48,022 nt of DNA, taken from contig CAAEVH010000038.1 of NCBI GenBank assembly GCA_900759445.1, forward strand, positions 1-48,022, written 5' to 3'. The position numbers and the translations under genes are program-made. Origin of the DNA: an uncultured Raoultella sp. Its GTDB lineage: Bacteria; Pseudomonadota; Gammaproteobacteria; Enterobacterales; Enterobacteriaceae. This document shows, piece by piece, positions 1-10,064 of the stretch. The stretch's first letter is position 1. Every line of letters starts with the position of its first letter. The notes beneath the pieces are model-generated. The model did no database searches and had not been told where the DNA came from. It worked only from the letters and a program-made list of their open reading frames with translations.

Positions 1-212
1 CGCTGACGGCGGATCATAGGGGTTTTCAGGCGCGGGGTGAGGATCTGGGTATCGTTAATGAAATCCCAGCCATAATAGCCTTTCAGGCACAGGGTTCCCT
101 GGTTGGTTTTCCCCTGTGCCGCCTCAGCCCGGACGATTTTGCCGTTATCGACCACCAGGTTGATTTTGCAACCTGATGCGCAATACGGGCAAACCGTGAC
201 GACTTTTTTCAT
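1..212 (-). CDS. fdhF: Formate dehydrogenase H, N-terminal part (gene runs off the window)
   Basis: Only the first 70 codons are present; the gene continues beyond base 1. FdhF is the molybdenum- and selenocysteine-containing formate dehydrogenase of the formate hydrogenlyase complex and passes electrons from formate to hydrogenase 3 in the cytoplasm. The visible part carries the [4Fe-4S] ligands Cys8, Cys11, Cys15 and Cys42, followed by Lys44, exactly as placed in E. coli FdhF. The selenocysteine codon (residue 140 in E. coli) lies outside. The start follows a GGAG ribosome binding site nine bases upstream. A sigma-54 type promoter lies about 54 bases before the start, fitting FhlA/RpoN control. 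The neighbour on the other side is a divergent response regulator gene with no known link. Confidence 0.95.
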   Translation of the reverse strand, partial: MKKVVTVCPYCASGCKINLVVDNGKIVRAEAAQGKTNQGTLCLKGYYGWDFINDTQILTPRLKTPMIRRQ

Positions 213-265
213 CGGTCTTGCTCCAGTTGATCAATGGGCGCATATGCGCTATCACGCCGTCAATA

Positions 266-281
266 TGCATCTTCTATGCCA
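266..281 (-). promoter_or_regulatory. Sigma-54 (-24/-12) promoter of fdhF
   Basis: The minus strand reads TGGCATA-GAAG-ATGCA, with GG and GC spaced as in the RpoN consensus TGGCAYR-N4-TTGCW (one mismatch). Transcription would start near base 254, giving a leader of roughly 40 bases. E. coli fdhF is known to be RpoN/FhlA dependent. I could not place FhlA upstream sites with confidence. Confidence 0.8.
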
Positions 282-485
282 TGTTTTCATTGTGGGTATT
301 GACTGATGATACGTCGATTTTTTGGGCTAAATGCTGACGAAAAGCAGGGCGTCGTCAGTTTTGACGTGTCGAAGGGAGGTGAGATGTGACATGGATTGAA
401 GAAACGCGATCCGGTAATGGATTTGTCGTGGGGGCTTTGCTGAATTAATCAGACAGAGATCGTTCCGTGCGGGCAGAGGCAAGTA

Positions 486-1214
486 ATGAAACCGGTCATT
501 TTGGTTGTGGATGACGACAGCGCGATTGGCGAGCTGCTTAGCGATGTGCTCAGCGCGCATGTTTTTGACGTGCTGCTGTGCCAGACCGGCAGCGATGCGC
601 TGGCGGTGGCGGCCCAGCGGACGGATATCTCGCTGGTGCTGCTGGATATGATTCTCCCTGACACCAACGGGCTGCTGGTACTGCAACAGCTGCAGCGCAG
701 CCGACCTGATTTACCGGTCGTGATGCTGACCGGCCTCGGCAGCGAATCCGACGTAGTGGTAGGGCTGGAAATGGGCGCCGATGATTATATTGCCAAGCCG
801 TTTAACTCCCGGGTGGTGGTGGCGCGGGTGAAGGCGGTGCTCAGGCGTAGCGGCGCGCTGGGCGCTGAAGGCGCGAGCGGCGGCACGGGATTGCTCTTTA
901 ACGGCTGGCGGCTGGATACGTTTCGCTGCGAGTTGTTTAACTCGCAACAGCAAGCGGTGCCGCTGACCCAGGGAGAGTACAGCCTGCTGCTGGCGCTGGC
1001 GCAAAACGCCCGCCGGGTGCTTAACCGTGAGCAGCTGTTGGCTCTGACCCATAGCGAAAGCACCGAAGTCTTTGACCGGACGATTGACGTGCTGATCATG
1101 CGCCTGCGGCGCAAAATCGAACCGAATCCGCATCAGCCGACGCTGATCAAAACCCTGCGCGGTCTGGGCTATGTGTTCGCCGCAGATGTTATCCACGGCG
1201 ACAGGGCGGCGTAG
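486..1214 (+). CDS. OmpR/PhoB-family response regulator, TorR-like
   Basis: A 242-residue regulator. Residues 1-120 form a receiver domain with acidic pocket Asp9-Asp11, phospho-acceptor Asp54, switch Thr82 and Lys104. Residues about 135-235 form a winged-helix DNA-binding domain. Its recognition helix segment RTIDVLIMRLRRKI closely resembles the TorR segment RTVDVLIRRLRHKL as I recall it. A ribosome binding site (AGAGG) lies seven bases before the ATG. The likely partner is the hybrid kinase at 4929-7535 on the same strand; an ABC importer operon on the opposite strand separates them. TorR-like boxes in the importer/kinase promoter region suggest that it controls both. The true signal is unknown: no trimethylamine oxide reductase genes are nearby. 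A regulator of the TorR subgroup is well supported; naming it torR is not. Confidence 0.85.
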   Translation: MKPVILVVDDDSAIGELLSDVLSAHVFDVLLCQTGSDALAVAAQRTDISLVLLDMILPDTNGLLVLQQLQRSRPDLPVVMLTGLGSESDVVVGLEMGADDYIAKPFNSRVVVARVKAVLRRSGALGAEGASGGTGLLFNGWRLDTFRCELFNSQQQAVPLTQGEYSLLLALAQNARRVLNREQLLALTHSESTEVFDRTIDVLIMRLRRKIEPNPHQPTLIKTLRGLGYVFAADVIHGDRAA

Positions 1215-1232
1215 CCCCGGCAGACGCGGGGC
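1214..1232. terminator. GC-rich hairpin between convergent genes
   Basis: GCCCCG and CGGGGC pair across a seven-base loop immediately after the regulator gene (the arm begins on its last base) and before the convergent binding-protein gene. There is no T run, so it is at best a weak or factor-assisted terminator for either strand. Confidence 0.35.
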
Positions 1233-1251
1233 CAGCGGGGAGATAATGCTC

Positions 1252-2193
1252 TTACTTCACGGTCCAGCCTTTGTAACTACCGATATTGTTTTTATCGATC
1301 AGGGTCACCGGGATCAGCACCGGTGCGGACGGGGCCGGTTTACCCTGCAGAATGTCATAACCGATCTCGACCGCTTTCGCCGCCATCACCTGCGGGTCCT
1401 GCGCCGGCGTCGCCACAAACAGCGAGTTTTTACGTTTCAACGCCTCTTCACCGTCCGGACTGCCGTCGACGCCAACGATAAAGAACTCATGACGTTGCGC
1501 CTGTTTTGCCGCCAGATCGGCACCAATCGCGGTCGGATCGTTGATGGCAAAGACGCCATCGATCTTCGGATTCGCGGCCAGCAGTGAGGTCATAATTTCC
1601 AGACCGCCCTCACGGCTGCCTTTCGCGTTCTGGTTGTAGGAGAGCACTTTGATATCCGGGTGGCGTGCAAACTCGGCCTGGCAGCCTTCAACGCGGTTCT
1701 GCACGGCAGAAACCGGCGGCCCGTTGATAATCACCACATTCCCTTTGCCTTTCAGGCGGTCGGTGATGTATTTACAGGCCATTTCTCCCGCCTGAGTGTT
1801 ATCAGAGGTGATAGTGGCATTGGCGCCTTCGGCGGCCACGTCCACCGCAACCACCACGATCCCGGCATCTTTCGCGCGTTTTACCGCCGGGCCAATCCCT
1901 TTTGAGTCGGCGGCGTTGAGGATAATCATGTCGACTTTGGCGGCAATAAAGTTATCGATCTGCGCCACCTGCTGACCCAGATCGTAACCGCTGGAGACCA
2001 GCGTCACTTTCACATTGTCTCCGGCCAGCTTACGGGCTTCCAGTTCCGCGCCTTTGGTGATTTGTACAAAGAACGGGTTGGCTAAATCCCCCACCGTGAC
2101 GCCGATTGATTTCAGCTCTTTGGCCTGGGTAAAGGGCGCTGCGGTAAGCAGCGCGCCGGCACAGAGTGCGGTTACTATGGGTTTCAAACGCAT
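1252..2193 (-). CDS. RbsB-family periplasmic sugar-binding protein
   Basis: A 313-residue protein with a cleavable signal peptide (about residues 1-24, ending FTQA) followed by a type I periplasmic binding fold. Family landmarks visible are DLANPFF near the N-terminus, the INGPP and VFAINDPTA segments, and VGVDGSPDG near the C-terminal lobe. It should deliver a sugar or related ligand to the permease and ATPase encoded just upstream on the same strand. The ATG at 2193 was chosen because GAGGA lies eight bases before it; the longer frame starting at 2232 overlaps the permease end and has no ribosome binding site. The ligand cannot be read from the sequence. Since TorT and LuxP belong to related binding-protein families and signal to hybrid kinases, this protein may also serve the flanking kinase (inference). 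Confidence 0.85.
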   Translation of the reverse strand: MRLKPIVTALCAGALLTAAPFTQAKELKSIGVTVGDLANPFFVQITKGAELEARKLAGDNVKVTLVSSGYDLGQQVAQIDNFIAAKVDMIILNAADSKGIGPAVKRAKDAGIVVVAVDVAAEGANATITSDNTQAGEMACKYITDRLKGKGNVVIINGPPVSAVQNRVEGCQAEFARHPDIKVLSYNQNAKGSREGGLEIMTSLLAANPKIDGVFAINDPTAIGADLAAKQAQRHEFFIVGVDGSPDGEEALKRKNSLFVATPAQDPQVMAAKAVEIGYDILQGKPAPSAPVLIPVTLIDKNNIGSYKGWTVK

Positions 2194-2224
2194 GCTGTTT
2201 TCCTCTGTCTGTAGGGTATTGTTG

Positions 2225-3226
2225 TTATGCACTTTGATGGTGTCGGGTACGGTATTTGTCGATCAGCACCGCAATGATGATCACCGCCCCTTTGATCACC
2301 AGTTGCCAGAAATAGGAGACGCCCATCAGCGTCATACCGTTATTGAGCGTGGCGATAATCAACGCCCCCACTAGCGTGCCGGTGATAGTGCCGATGCCGC
2401 CAACGAAGCTGGTCCCGCCGAGAATAACGGCGGCGATGGCATCCAGCTCATAACCTACGCCGAGGTTGCCGTTGGCGCTGTACAGCCGCGAGGCGCTCAT
2501 GACGCCGCCCAGCCCGGAGAGCAAGCCGCTCATGCCGTAAACGAACAGCAGCACCAGCCACACTTTGATCCCCGTGAGCCTTGCCGCCTGCATATTGCCG
2601 CCCACGGCGTAGATATGAACGCCGAGGGTGGTACGGCGCAGAATGAACCAGCACACCGCCACCACCAGCAGCGCGATCACCACCAGCCACGGAACCGGCC
2701 CGAGGTAATCGTTGCCGATCCATTCGAAGCTGATATCGGAGTTAATCACCGTGGTGCCGTCGGCCAGCAGATAGGCGGCCCCGCGCAGGGCCGTATAGGT
2801 CCCGAGCGTGACGATAAACGGCGGTAGCCCGGCGAAGGCGACCAGCGCGCCGTTAAACAAACCGAGCAGCAGGCCGAGCATCAGCGCCGCCGGAATCGAC
2901 AGCAGCGACAGCTCCGGGGTCAGCGATACCACCATGGCCGCCACCGCGGTCGTGCCGAGAATCGAGCCGACGGACAGATCGATCCCCCCGGTCAAAATGA
3001 TGAAGGTCATCCCGGCGGCGAGCACGATGTTGATCGACGCCTGACGGGTAATATTCAACAGATTGCTTTCGGTAAAGAAATTGGGGGCGATAAAGCCAAA
3101 TACCGCCACAATCAGGATTAAAATCGGCAGGATACCGACCGTTTGTAGCAGATCGCCCATCAGGATTTTCTTCGCCGATACCGATTTTGCCACCGGCTGC
3201 GCGGCGGTCTCTTTCTGTGTTGTCAT
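2225..3226 (-). CDS. RbsC-type sugar ABC transporter permease
   Basis: A 333-residue inner-membrane protein of the ribose/xylose/galactoside permease family. An N-terminal cytoplasmic stretch of about 30 residues precedes roughly eight to ten hydrophobic segments. The family signatures [15 protein letters not shown] (about residues 79-93) and [19 protein letters not shown] in the C-terminal third are intact. The start ATG overlaps the stop of the ATPase gene (ATGA), so the two are translationally coupled. The binding-protein gene follows after 31 bases, giving the order ATPase-permease-binding protein. No sugar kinase, isomerase or aldolase is in the operon, so the substrate stays open. Confidence 0.88.
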   Translation of the reverse strand: MTTQKETAAQPVAKSVSAKKILMGDLLQTVGILPILILIVAVFGFIAPNFFTESNLLNITRQASINIVLAAGMTFIILTGGIDLSVGSILGTTAVAAMVVSLTPELSLLSIPAALMLGLLLGLFNGALVAFAGLPPFIVTLGTYTALRGAAYLLADGTTVINSDISFEWIGNDYLGPVPWLVVIALLVVAVCWFILRRTTLGVHIYAVGGNMQAARLTGIKVWLVLLFVYGMSGLLSGLGGVMSASRLYSANGNLGVGYELDAIAAVILGGTSFVGGIGTITGTLVGALIIATLNNGMTLMGVSYFWQLVIKGAVIIIAVLIDKYRTRHHQSA

Positions 3227-4743
3227 GGTGATACCGCCTTAAGGTGAGAGTCGTTTACGCCGGTGGCCAGCGTCATAATGCTTTCCTGGCTGATGTCGCC
3301 GGCCTGGAGTTCGCCGGCGATGCTGCCTTCGCGCATGACGTACACCCGGTCGCTCATGCCGACCACTTCGGGGAGTTCGCTGGAGATCATCAGAATGGCC
3401 ACCCCCTGGCGCGCCATCTGGGTCATGATGCGGTAAATCTCGCTTTTGGCGCCGACGTCAACGCCGCGCGTCGGTTCATCAAGCAGCAAAATGCGCGGAC
3501 CGATGGCGACCCAGCGGGAGATCAGCAGCTTTTGCTGATTGCCGCCGGAAAGGCCACCGGCCCGCACCTGCGCGTGCGGTACGCGAATATTGAGCAGGGA
3601 GATCGCATCGTCGGAGACGGTCTGCGCCTTTTTGCGATTGAGCATGCCCCAGCGGGCATCCCGTTCGAGGGTGGCCATGGTGATGTTCTCCTGCGCCGCC
3701 ATTTCGAGGAACAGCCCCTGCTCCTTGCGATTTTCGGTGAGAAAACCGATTCCCAGCTCGATGGCTGCACGCGGAGAGTGAATGACCACCGGCTCGCCGT
3801 CGATCTCGATGACGCCGCCGGTGGCCCGACGCACGCCGAAAATCAGCTGCGCCAGTTCCGAGCGGCCGGCGCCGACCAGACCGGCCAGGCCGACGATTTC
3901 CCCGGCTCGTACCACCAGACTGCTGGCTTTCACTTTGCCGCCGTCGGTCAAATCCTGTATCCGCAGGCGCGGCTGGCCGGGTGGAATATCACGCTCTTTA
4001 TTGAACAGGTCGCTTAACGGACGGCCGACCATCATGCGCACCAGCCCGGAGGCGTTGAGCTTGTCGCGGGTCAGGCTGCCGACGTACTGGCCGTCGCGCA
4101 ATACGCTGACGCGGTCGGAGAGTTCATAAACCTCCGCCATCCGGTGGCTGATGTAGATAATTGCCATCCCTTCATCGCGCAGGCGCAGAATCAGCTCAAA
4201 CAGGCGCTGGGTCTCACGGGAGGAGAGGGCGGCGGTGGGTTCGTCCATCACCAGGACCCGGCTGTTGCGATGCAGGGCGCGGGCGATCTCCACCTGCTGC
4301 TGTTCGGCAATGGTCAAGGTCATCACCCGGTCGCCGGCCTTAAACTGAGCGCCGAGACGATCTATCACCGCCTGGGCCTGATGAATCATCTCTTTGCGCT
4401 GTACCAGTCCGCCGCGCGCCAGCTCGCTGCCGAGGAAAATGTTCTCAGCGACGGTTAAATTCGGCGCCAGCTGCATCTCCTGGTAAATCAGCGTGATCCC
4501 GGCGGCCAGCGCATCTTTTGGCCCTTTAATGGCGTGCGGCCGTCCGTCGATCAGGATCTCGCCGCTGGTAGCGGTATACGCTCCCGCGAGGATCTTCATC
4601 AACGTGCTTTTGCCGGCGCCGTTCTCCCCCATTAAGGCGTGGATCTCACCGGGCCAGACCGTCAGATCGACGCCTTTCAGCGCATAAAACTTGCCAAAGG
4701 CTTTGGCAATATTGCGCATGGATAGTACCGGTGTCCCCTGCAT
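3223..4743 (-). CDS. RbsA-type sugar ABC transporter ATPase (two nucleotide-binding domains)
   Basis: A 506-residue tandem ATPase. The first domain has Walker [10 protein letters not shown] (residues about 39-47), signature [12 protein letters not shown] and Walker [13 protein letters not shown]. The second domain has the degenerate Walker [10 protein letters not shown] typical of RbsA/MglA/AraG, signature LSGGNQQK and Walker [13 protein letters not shown]. It energises import through the coupled permease. The ATG follows AGGAG at a spacing of eight. It is the first gene of the importer operon; 185 bases separate it from the divergent hybrid kinase gene. That gap holds TorR-like direct repeats, so the operon is probably a target of the adjacent two-component system. 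Confidence 0.9.
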   Translation of the reverse strand: MQGTPVLSMRNIAKAFGKFYALKGVDLTVWPGEIHALMGENGAGKSTLMKILAGAYTATSGEILIDGRPHAIKGPKDALAAGITLIYQEMQLAPNLTVAENIFLGSELARGGLVQRKEMIHQAQAVIDRLGAQFKAGDRVMTLTIAEQQQVEIARALHRNSRVLVMDEPTAALSSRETQRLFELILRLRDEGMAIIYISHRMAEVYELSDRVSVLRDGQYVGSLTRDKLNASGLVRMMVGRPLSDLFNKERDIPPGQPRLRIQDLTDGGKVKASSLVVRAGEIVGLAGLVGAGRSELAQLIFGVRRATGGVIEIDGEPVVIHSPRAAIELGIGFLTENRKEQGLFLEMAAQENITMATLERDARWGMLNRKKAQTVSDDAISLLNIRVPHAQVRAGGLSGGNQQKLLISRWVAIGPRILLLDEPTRGVDVGAKSEIYRIMTQMARQGVAILMISSELPEVVGMSDRVYVMREGSIAGELQAGDISQESIMTLATGVNDSHLKAVSP

Positions 4744-4813
4744 GGCGGCTCTCCTGCGAGTGTGATCGAGAATCGCAGTGCACCACAGGACGATAAATAC
4801 AAAATGTCAGACG

Positions 4814-4842
4814 CCGTTCATATTTGTCATATTGATGAATAG
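4814..4842. promoter_or_regulatory. Three TorR-box-like decamers in the importer/kinase divergent region
   Basis: CCGTTCATAT (4814-4823) matches the TorR decamer CTGTTCATAT at 9 of 10 positions. TTTGTCATAT (4823-4832) matches at 7 of 10, and the inverse of 4833-4842 (CTATTCATCA) at 7 of 10. They lie 71-99 bases before the ATPase start and about 87-115 before the kinase start. The near-helical spacing fits an OmpR-type regulator. The match is by eye and the functional link is inferred. Confidence 0.5.
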
Positions 4843-4928
4843 TTAACCTGGCTCACAATTACGCGATGCGGCTCTCCCGGTCCGGGTCAGCAACCGCCAG
4901 GATAAATAAAAAGATCGTGGAGCTGACC

Positions 4929-7535
4929 ATGCCATCCCATCGCTACCCGTTTTTCACCAGCGCTCGCGGGCGTCTGCTGTCGTTTAATTTGCTGATGGTG
5001 GCGGTGACGCTGATGGTGGCCGGCGTGGCGCTGCTGGGCTTTCGCCATGCCAGCCTGCTACAAGAACAGGTGCAGCGGCAGACGCTGGATGATATGACCG
5101 GCAGTATGAATCTGGCGCGCGACACCGCGAACGTTGCCACCGCGGCGGTTCGCCTCTCCCAGGTGGTCGGTGCGCTGGAGTATAAAAGCGAGGCTGAACG
5201 CCTGCTGGAGACCCAGCAGGCCCTGAAATATTCCCTCTCTCACCTCGCCGCCGCGCCGCTGGCGCAACAGGAGCTGGCGCTGGTGGCCAGTATTATTCGC
5301 CGCAGCAATGAGCTGCAGCAGAGCGTGGGCGGCATGCTGGAACGCGGTCAGCGTCGTCATCTGCAGCGTAATGAACTGCTCAGCTCGCTGTATCAGAACC
5401 AGAGCTATCTCCGGCATATTCAGGATCTTAACGATCGGTATGGCGCAGACGCGATCGATCCCCGGCCGCTGGCAGAGATGGATCGGCTGATCGTTGCGGC
5501 CATCCATACTTCGACGCCGCGATCGATCGTCCAGCAGCTGGATAAGGTGCGAGGTTTTCTGCCGACGACCAGCCGCGATCCTACGCTGGCCGCGATTCTG
5601 CAGGATTTCAACGGCGAGCTGGCCAGGCTGGAGCCGCTCTCGGCGCAGCTGGAGGAGAGCGATTTGGCCATCGGCTGGTATATGTTTCACATTAAGGCGC
5701 TGGTGGCGCTGCTCAACAGCGATATTAATCAGTACGTTGCCCGGGTCGCGCAGGCGTCTGAGCTGCGGGCGGCGCAGAGCCACCGGGAGCTACGTTCCAT
5801 CAGTATGTTTATTTTGCTGTCGGCGCTGCTGGCGCTGGTGATAACCGGCTTCGCCGGCTGGTATATCTACCGTAACCTCGGCTCCAGTCTGACCGCCATC
5901 TCCCGCGCGATGTCGCGTCTGGCCCACGGCGAGCAGGAGGTCTCTGTCCCGGGGCTTCAGCGACGCGATGAGCTGGGAGAGCTGGCGCGCGCCTTCAACG
6001 TCTTTGCCCGCAATACCGCGTCGTTGGCCCATACCTCCCAGCTGCTGAAAGAAAAAAGTACCCTGCTGGAGACCACCTTTCATGCCATGCGCGACGGCTT
6101 CGCGCTGTTTGATAACCAGGGGCTGCTGGTGGTGTGGAATCCGCAGTATCCGCTGCTGTTAGGGCTGGCGGCCAATGATCTGCAGCGCGGTATTCACTAT
6201 CAGCAGCTGCTGGGCCAGGCCGCTCCGCTGGCGGAACATATTCGTGACAACCTGTCCCGTCCGCTACCCAAACCCCAGGAGCTACAGCTGGCGGGCGATC
6301 GTACCATTGAGCTGCGCTTTAGTCCGGTTCCCGGGCGCGGGCTGGTGAACGTGGTACTCGACAGAACCGAACGCAAAGGGCTGGAGCAGGCGCTGGTTCA
6401 CAGCCAGAAAATGAAAGCGGTCGGCCAGCTGACCGGCGGTCTGGCGCATGATTTTAATAACCTGCTGGCGGTGATTATCGGCAGTCTTGAACTGGTTCAG
6501 CCGCAGGACGCGGACGTGCCGCGGATCTCCCGGGCGCGAAAAGCCGCAGAACGCGGCGCGCTGCTCACCCAGCGACTGCTGGCCTTCTCGCGTAAGCAGT
6601 CGCTGCACCCCAATGCCGTGGCGATGAAACCGCTGCTGGAGAACCTGGGCGAACTGATGCGCCATTCTCTGCCGACGACGCTGACTCTGCAGATTGAGGC
6701 ACAGTCACCCGCGTGGCCTGCGTGGATTGACATCGGCCAGCTGGAAAACGCCATTATCAATCTGGTGATGAACGCTCGCGATGCAATGGAAGGGCGCTCA
6801 GGGGTGATTAAGCTGCGCACCTGGAACCAGCGCGTGGCCCGCAGCGACGGGCGGCGGCAGGATATGGTGGCGCTGGAGGTGATTGACCACGGTAGCGGGA
6901 TGTCACAGGAGGTCAAAGCCCAGGTGTTCGAACCGTTCTTTACCACCAAACAGACCGGCAGCGGCAGCGGTCTGGGGCTGTCGATGGTCTATGGTTTTGT
7001 CCGCCAGTCCGGCGGGCGGGTGGCTATTGAGAGCGCGCCGGGCCAGGGGACCACGGTGCGTTTACAGCTGCCGCGCGCGGCGGCGCAGGCGCCGAGCGGC
7101 GGCACGTTACCGGAAGTAGAGCAGACGGTGAGCGGTGAACGGCTGGCGCTGGTGCTGGAGGATGAGGCCGATGTGCGTCAGACTCTTTGTGAGCAGCTTC
7201 ATCAGCTCGGCTGGTTAACCCTGGAGGCCGGGAACGGGGAGCAGGCGCTGCAGTTACTTGAGGCTTCGACGGAAATTGCGCTGCTGATTAGCGACCTGAT
7301 GCTGCCGGGCAGATTGAGCGGAGCCGAGGTGATCAACGAAACCCAGCGCCGTTTCCCGACGGTGGCGGTGCTGCTGATCAGCGGCCAGGATCTGCGTCCG
7401 GCGCACAATCCTGCGCTGCCGGACGTCGAGCTGCTGCGTAAACCCTTCAGTCGGACACAGCTGATGCAGGCGCTGCGACAGGTTGTGGCAAATAACGGCT
7501 GCGGGCCAGTGCCGCAGCCCCTTGAGCACCATTAA
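4929..7535 (+). CDS. Hybrid sensor histidine kinase (TorS-like architecture, with PAS)
   Basis: An 868-residue inner-membrane hybrid kinase. First membrane helix about residues 18-38; a long, largely helical periplasmic region to about 290; second membrane helix about 294-316; HAMP; a PAS domain; a HisKA dimerisation domain with phospho-acceptor His507 in GGLAHDFNN; an HATPase domain with N, G1 (DHGSGMS), F (FEPFFTTK) and G2 (GSGLGLS) boxes; and a C-terminal receiver domain with Asp789 in SDLMLPG. The helical periplasmic sensor resembles TorS, but the HPt domain of TorS is absent. The ATG at 4929 follows GGAG; the frame can be opened at 4866 but no ribosome binding site is there. The stop codon lies inside alsK, giving an 89-base convergent overlap. 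Its likely partners are the regulator at 486 and possibly the binding protein at 1252. Confidence 0.85.
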   Translation: MPSHRYPFFTSARGRLLSFNLLMVAVTLMVAGVALLGFRHASLLQEQVQRQTLDDMTGSMNLARDTANVATAAVRLSQVVGALEYKSEAERLLETQQALKYSLSHLAAAPLAQQELALVASIIRRSNELQQSVGGMLERGQRRHLQRNELLSSLYQNQSYLRHIQDLNDRYGADAIDPRPLAEMDRLIVAAIHTSTPRSIVQQLDKVRGFLPTTSRDPTLAAILQDFNGELARLEPLSAQLEESDLAIGWYMFHIKALVALLNSDINQYVARVAQASELRAAQSHRELRSISMFILLSALLALVITGFAGWYIYRNLGSSLTAISRAMSRLAHGEQEVSVPGLQRRDELGELARAFNVFARNTASLAHTSQLLKEKSTLLETTFHAMRDGFALFDNQGLLVVWNPQYPLLLGLAANDLQRGIHYQQLLGQAAPLAEHIRDNLSRPLPKPQELQLAGDRTIELRFSPVPGRGLVNVVLDRTERKGLEQALVHSQKMKAVGQLTGGLAHDFNNLLAVIIGSLELVQPQDADVPRISRARKAAERGALLTQRLLAFSRKQSLHPNAVAMKPLLENLGELMRHSLPTTLTLQIEAQSPAWPAWIDIGQLENAIINLVMNARDAMEGRSGVIKLRTWNQRVARSDGRRQDMVALEVIDHGSGMSQEVKAQVFEPFFTTKQTGSGSGLGLSMVYGFVRQSGGRVAIESAPGQGTTVRLQLPRAAAQAPSGGTLPEVEQTVSGERLALVLEDEADVRQTLCEQLHQLGWLTLEAGNGEQALQLLEASTEIALLISDLMLPGRLSGAEVINETQRRFPTVAVLLISGQDLRPAHNPALPDVELLRKPFSRTQLMQALRQVVANNGCGPVPQPLEHH

Positions 7536-8394
7536 ATGTTGAGGACGATGCGGCAACAAACTGCACTGCCTGATAAGGCAACGGGCGGCGAATATGCGCT
7601 TTGATCATGGTGAGCAGCGCCTCGCGTGGAAAGCCGGACATGTCCATCACGCCGCCGCCGAGGATCACTGCATCGGGGTCGAACAGGTTGATGCTGGTGG
7701 CGATTGCGCGAGCGGCATGGTGCAGGAGAGCCTGTACAAACGGCTCCTCAGCGGCGTGCAAAAACAGCTCATCCAGCGCATAGTCGCGCGGTTGTTGTTC
7801 ATACCAGCGTTTGAGCGCGATGCCGGAGCAGACGGTTTCCAGACAACCGGGATTACCGCAACCGCAGATGAGCGCGTTGTCGCCCTGCGGGATATGACCC
7901 AGCTCTCCCGCCACGCCGTGCGCGCCTGTCCACGGCCCGCCGTTTAACCAGATGGCGAAGCCCATGCCGGTGCCGAGATAAGCGGCTAGCACCTGTTGCT
8001 CTTGCAAACCATTTTCCTGCACGTCAAATGAGAGCTGAAGATTGACATCGCGGGAAAATTCGACCGGACAGGCCAGCGAATGCTCCAGCTCATCGGCGAG
8101 CGTACGCAGGGTTTCCGGCGGTAACGATAGGTTGGGGGTGGAGATAATCGTCCGTTTATCTCTGCTTACCAATGCCGGAAAGCCCATCACCAGGCCGCAG
8201 CAACGGGCCTGAAAGCGGTCAAGCTGCTGCTGAATCAACATGGTTATCCCGCTGACCAGACCGTCAGGCGCGATCGCTTCAGCAGTGCGCAGCTTCTCGC
8301 AATGCAGAGTCTCGCCCTGCGCGGTTTGCAGGCAAAAGCGGATATGGGTTGCGCCCATGTCCACACCTGCGACGACCTTACGCTGTTTTTGCAT
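7447..8394 (-). CDS. alsK: D-allose kinase (ROK family)
   Basis: A 315-residue ROK sugar kinase closely similar to E. coli AlsK (309 residues). It phosphorylates D-allose to allose 6-phosphate in the cytoplasm. The N-terminal phosphate-binding segment is [11 protein letters not shown]; the ROK motif lies around [13 protein letters not shown], followed by the zinc cluster [10 protein letters not shown] and the adenine-binding segment [10 protein letters not shown]. The ATG at 8394 matches the E. coli start (MQKQ) and overlaps the end of alsE by 17 bases; the frame extends to 8469 but that part lies inside alsE. The C-terminus differs from E. coli and runs 89 bases into the 3' end of the convergent hybrid kinase gene. 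It is the last gene of alsBACEK. Confidence 0.93.
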   Translation of the reverse strand: MQKQRKVVAGVDMGATHIRFCLQTAQGETLHCEKLRTAEAIAPDGLVSGITMLIQQQLDRFQARCCGLVMGFPALVSRDKRTIISTPNLSLPPETLRTLADELEHSLACPVEFSRDVNLQLSFDVQENGLQEQQVLAAYLGTGMGFAIWLNGGPWTGAHGVAGELGHIPQGDNALICGCGNPGCLETVCSGIALKRWYEQQPRDYALDELFLHAAEEPFVQALLHHAARAIATSINLFDPDAVILGGGVMDMSGFPREALLTMIKAHIRRPLPYQAVQFVAASSSTFNGAQGAAALARSRYLPQPVAAPASAVSD

Positions 8395-9073
8395 GAGGGA
8401 ATACCTCGTTTTTGGCCGCCAGAATCTGCTCTGCCATGACCTGCCACGCGTCGTGAATATTGTCGCCATGGTTAAACAGACCGGAGGTACCGACGATAAA
8501 GACGTCCGCGCCTGCCGCCATCAGTTTTTGATAGGTCGCTTTATTGCATGAGCCGTCGATCTCAATCTCGTAGGCCAGTCCTTCTCGTTCTCGCCACGCT
8601 TTTAGCTCGCCGATCTTCTCCAGCATTTCAGGAATAAAGGGTTGGCCGGCGAAACCCGGATCGACGGTCATCACCGTAATTTTGTCCGCCTTGTGGATGT
8701 AATATTTCATCGTTTCAACCGGCGTTTCCGGATTGAGAATGAGCCCGACCTTCATGCCGTGGCGACGAATCTCCTCTATCAGGCGGAAAGCCTGACCGTT
8801 AATCGTTTCCGGATGCAGGGTGATAAAGTCCGCGCCTGCCTGCGCCAGCTGGCTGATGTAATCCTGTGGCCGGGTGACCATCAGATGGCAGTCCAGCGGT
8901 TTACTGGCCAGCTTCTTCACCTGGCTGACGAAAAACGGCGATAGCGTCAGGTTAGGGACAAAATGACCGTCCATGATGTCGATGTGGAAGTAATCTGCAT
9001 GCCGATCGATAAACTCGATCTGTTCTTTGAATTTCAGCAGGTCCATACACATTAAAGAGGGGGAAATTTTCAT
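8378..9073 (-). CDS. alsE: D-allulose-6-phosphate 3-epimerase
   Basis: A 231-residue TIM-barrel epimerase of the ribulose-phosphate 3-epimerase family, nearly identical in length and sequence to E. coli AlsE. It converts allulose 6-phosphate to fructose 6-phosphate in allose catabolism. Visible metal and catalytic residues are His and Asp in [14 protein letters not shown], His in [10 protein letters not shown], and the Asp of EIDGSC near the C-terminus; the phosphate loop is GTSGLF. Two ATGs are adjacent; the second, at 9073, has the better spacing from AAGGAA. It lies 10 bases after alsC and overlaps alsK by 17. Confidence 0.93.
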   Translation of the reverse strand: MKISPSLMCMDLLKFKEQIEFIDRHADYFHIDIMDGHFVPNLTLSPFFVSQVKKLASKPLDCHLMVTRPQDYISQLAQAGADFITLHPETINGQAFRLIEEIRRHGMKVGLILNPETPVETMKYYIHKADKITVMTVDPGFAGQPFIPEMLEKIGELKAWREREGLAYEIEIDGSCNKATYQKLMAAGADVFIVGTSGLFNHGDNIHDAWQVMAEQILAAKNEVFPHAKTA

Positions 9074-9083
9074 CATAAATTCC

Positions 9084-10064
9084 TTACTTACTGATAAGAC
9101 GGTCGAGGGCGACAGCCGCGATAATTAATCCACCCATCACCACCAGCTGGTAGTAGGTTTGTACCTGGAGAATATTCAGGCCGTTGTTGATGGTGCCGAT
9201 GATCAGGCCGCCAATCACCACAGAAAAAATGCGTCCCTTACCACCAAAGAAGCTGGTGCCGCCGATAATGGCGCTGGCAATGGCGTAGGTTTCAAAGCCC
9301 ATTCCGGCCAGAGGCTCCGCGGCGCCGAGACGTGCCGTCGAGACCACCCCCGCCAGCCCGGCGCAGATGCCGGAGATAATGAACACCAGCAACATGTGGA
9401 ACTTGACATCAATGCCAGAGTAAAAGGCGGAGTTTTTATTGCCGCCGAGGGCGTAGATATTGCGGCCCAACCGCATCCGGGTGGTCAGGAACCATAGAAT
9501 CACGGCCACAATAAGCGAGAAGATGACCGGTACCGGGATCCCCAATACGCTGGCGGCAAAGAAATTGACGAACTCGAAAGAGAAGCCATAGACCGAGTTG
9601 GCGTCGGAGATAACCAGGGTGATACCGCGAAAAATCGCGTTAGTGCCGAGGGTAATAATGAATGGGTGCAAGCCGGTCCAGTTGACCAGGCAGCCGTTAA
9701 TCGCGCCTAGCGCGCCGCCGACCAGCACGCCGCCAATCAGCGCCGCGAGGAATGGATCGACTCCTGCCAGCATGAGTTTGGCGGTCACCATGCCGGAAAG
9801 CGCCAGAATCGCCCCCACCGACAGGTCGATGCCTGCTACCAGAATAGCGAAGAATTCTCCCATTCCGATGAGCACCGTCACCGAGCTCTGAACAAATATT
9901 TGCGTGATGTTATTGGTCGTCAGAAAGTATTCCGACGACAGCGAGCCGAAAATCGCGACAATAATTGCGAGGATAAAAAAGGTGCCGTATTTATCCCAGA
10001 ACAGTGCGAAGTTGAACGGCTTTTTGCCATCGGACTCCCCTTTTACTCTTGCGGCAGTGCCCAT
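9084..10064 (-). CDS. alsC: D-allose ABC transporter permease
   Basis: A 326-residue inner-membrane permease of the RbsC family, matching E. coli AlsC. After a short cytoplasmic N-terminus there are about eight to ten hydrophobic segments. Signatures are ILVAGIDLSVGAILAL and ASAIIGGTSFFGGKGRIFS. It forms the allose channel with the AlsA ATPase and the AlsB binding protein. The start overlaps alsA by 22 bases, which indicates coupled translation. It is only distantly similar to the permease at 2225-3226, so the two importers are separate systems. Confidence 0.93.
   Translation of the reverse strand: MGTAARVKGESDGKKPFNFALFWDKYGTFFILAIIVAIFGSLSSEYFLTTNNITQIFVQSSVTVLIGMGEFFAILVAGIDLSVGAILALSGMVTAKLMLAGVDPFLAALIGGVLVGGALGAINGCLVNWTGLHPFIITLGTNAIFRGITLVISDANSVYGFSFEFVNFFAASVLGIPVPVIFSLIVAVILWFLTTRMRLGRNIYALGGNKNSAFYSGIDVKFHMLLVFIISGICAGLAGVVSTARLGAAEPLAGMGFETYAIASAIIGGTSFFGGKGRIFSVVIGGLIIGTINNGLNILQVQTYYQLVVMGGLIIAAVALDRLISK

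Noticed and set aside
486..7535. Naming the system torRST
   Set aside because: Architecture and boxes are similar, but the kinase lacks HPt, has a PAS domain, and no torCAD is present; it is a TorR/TorS-like paralogue at most.
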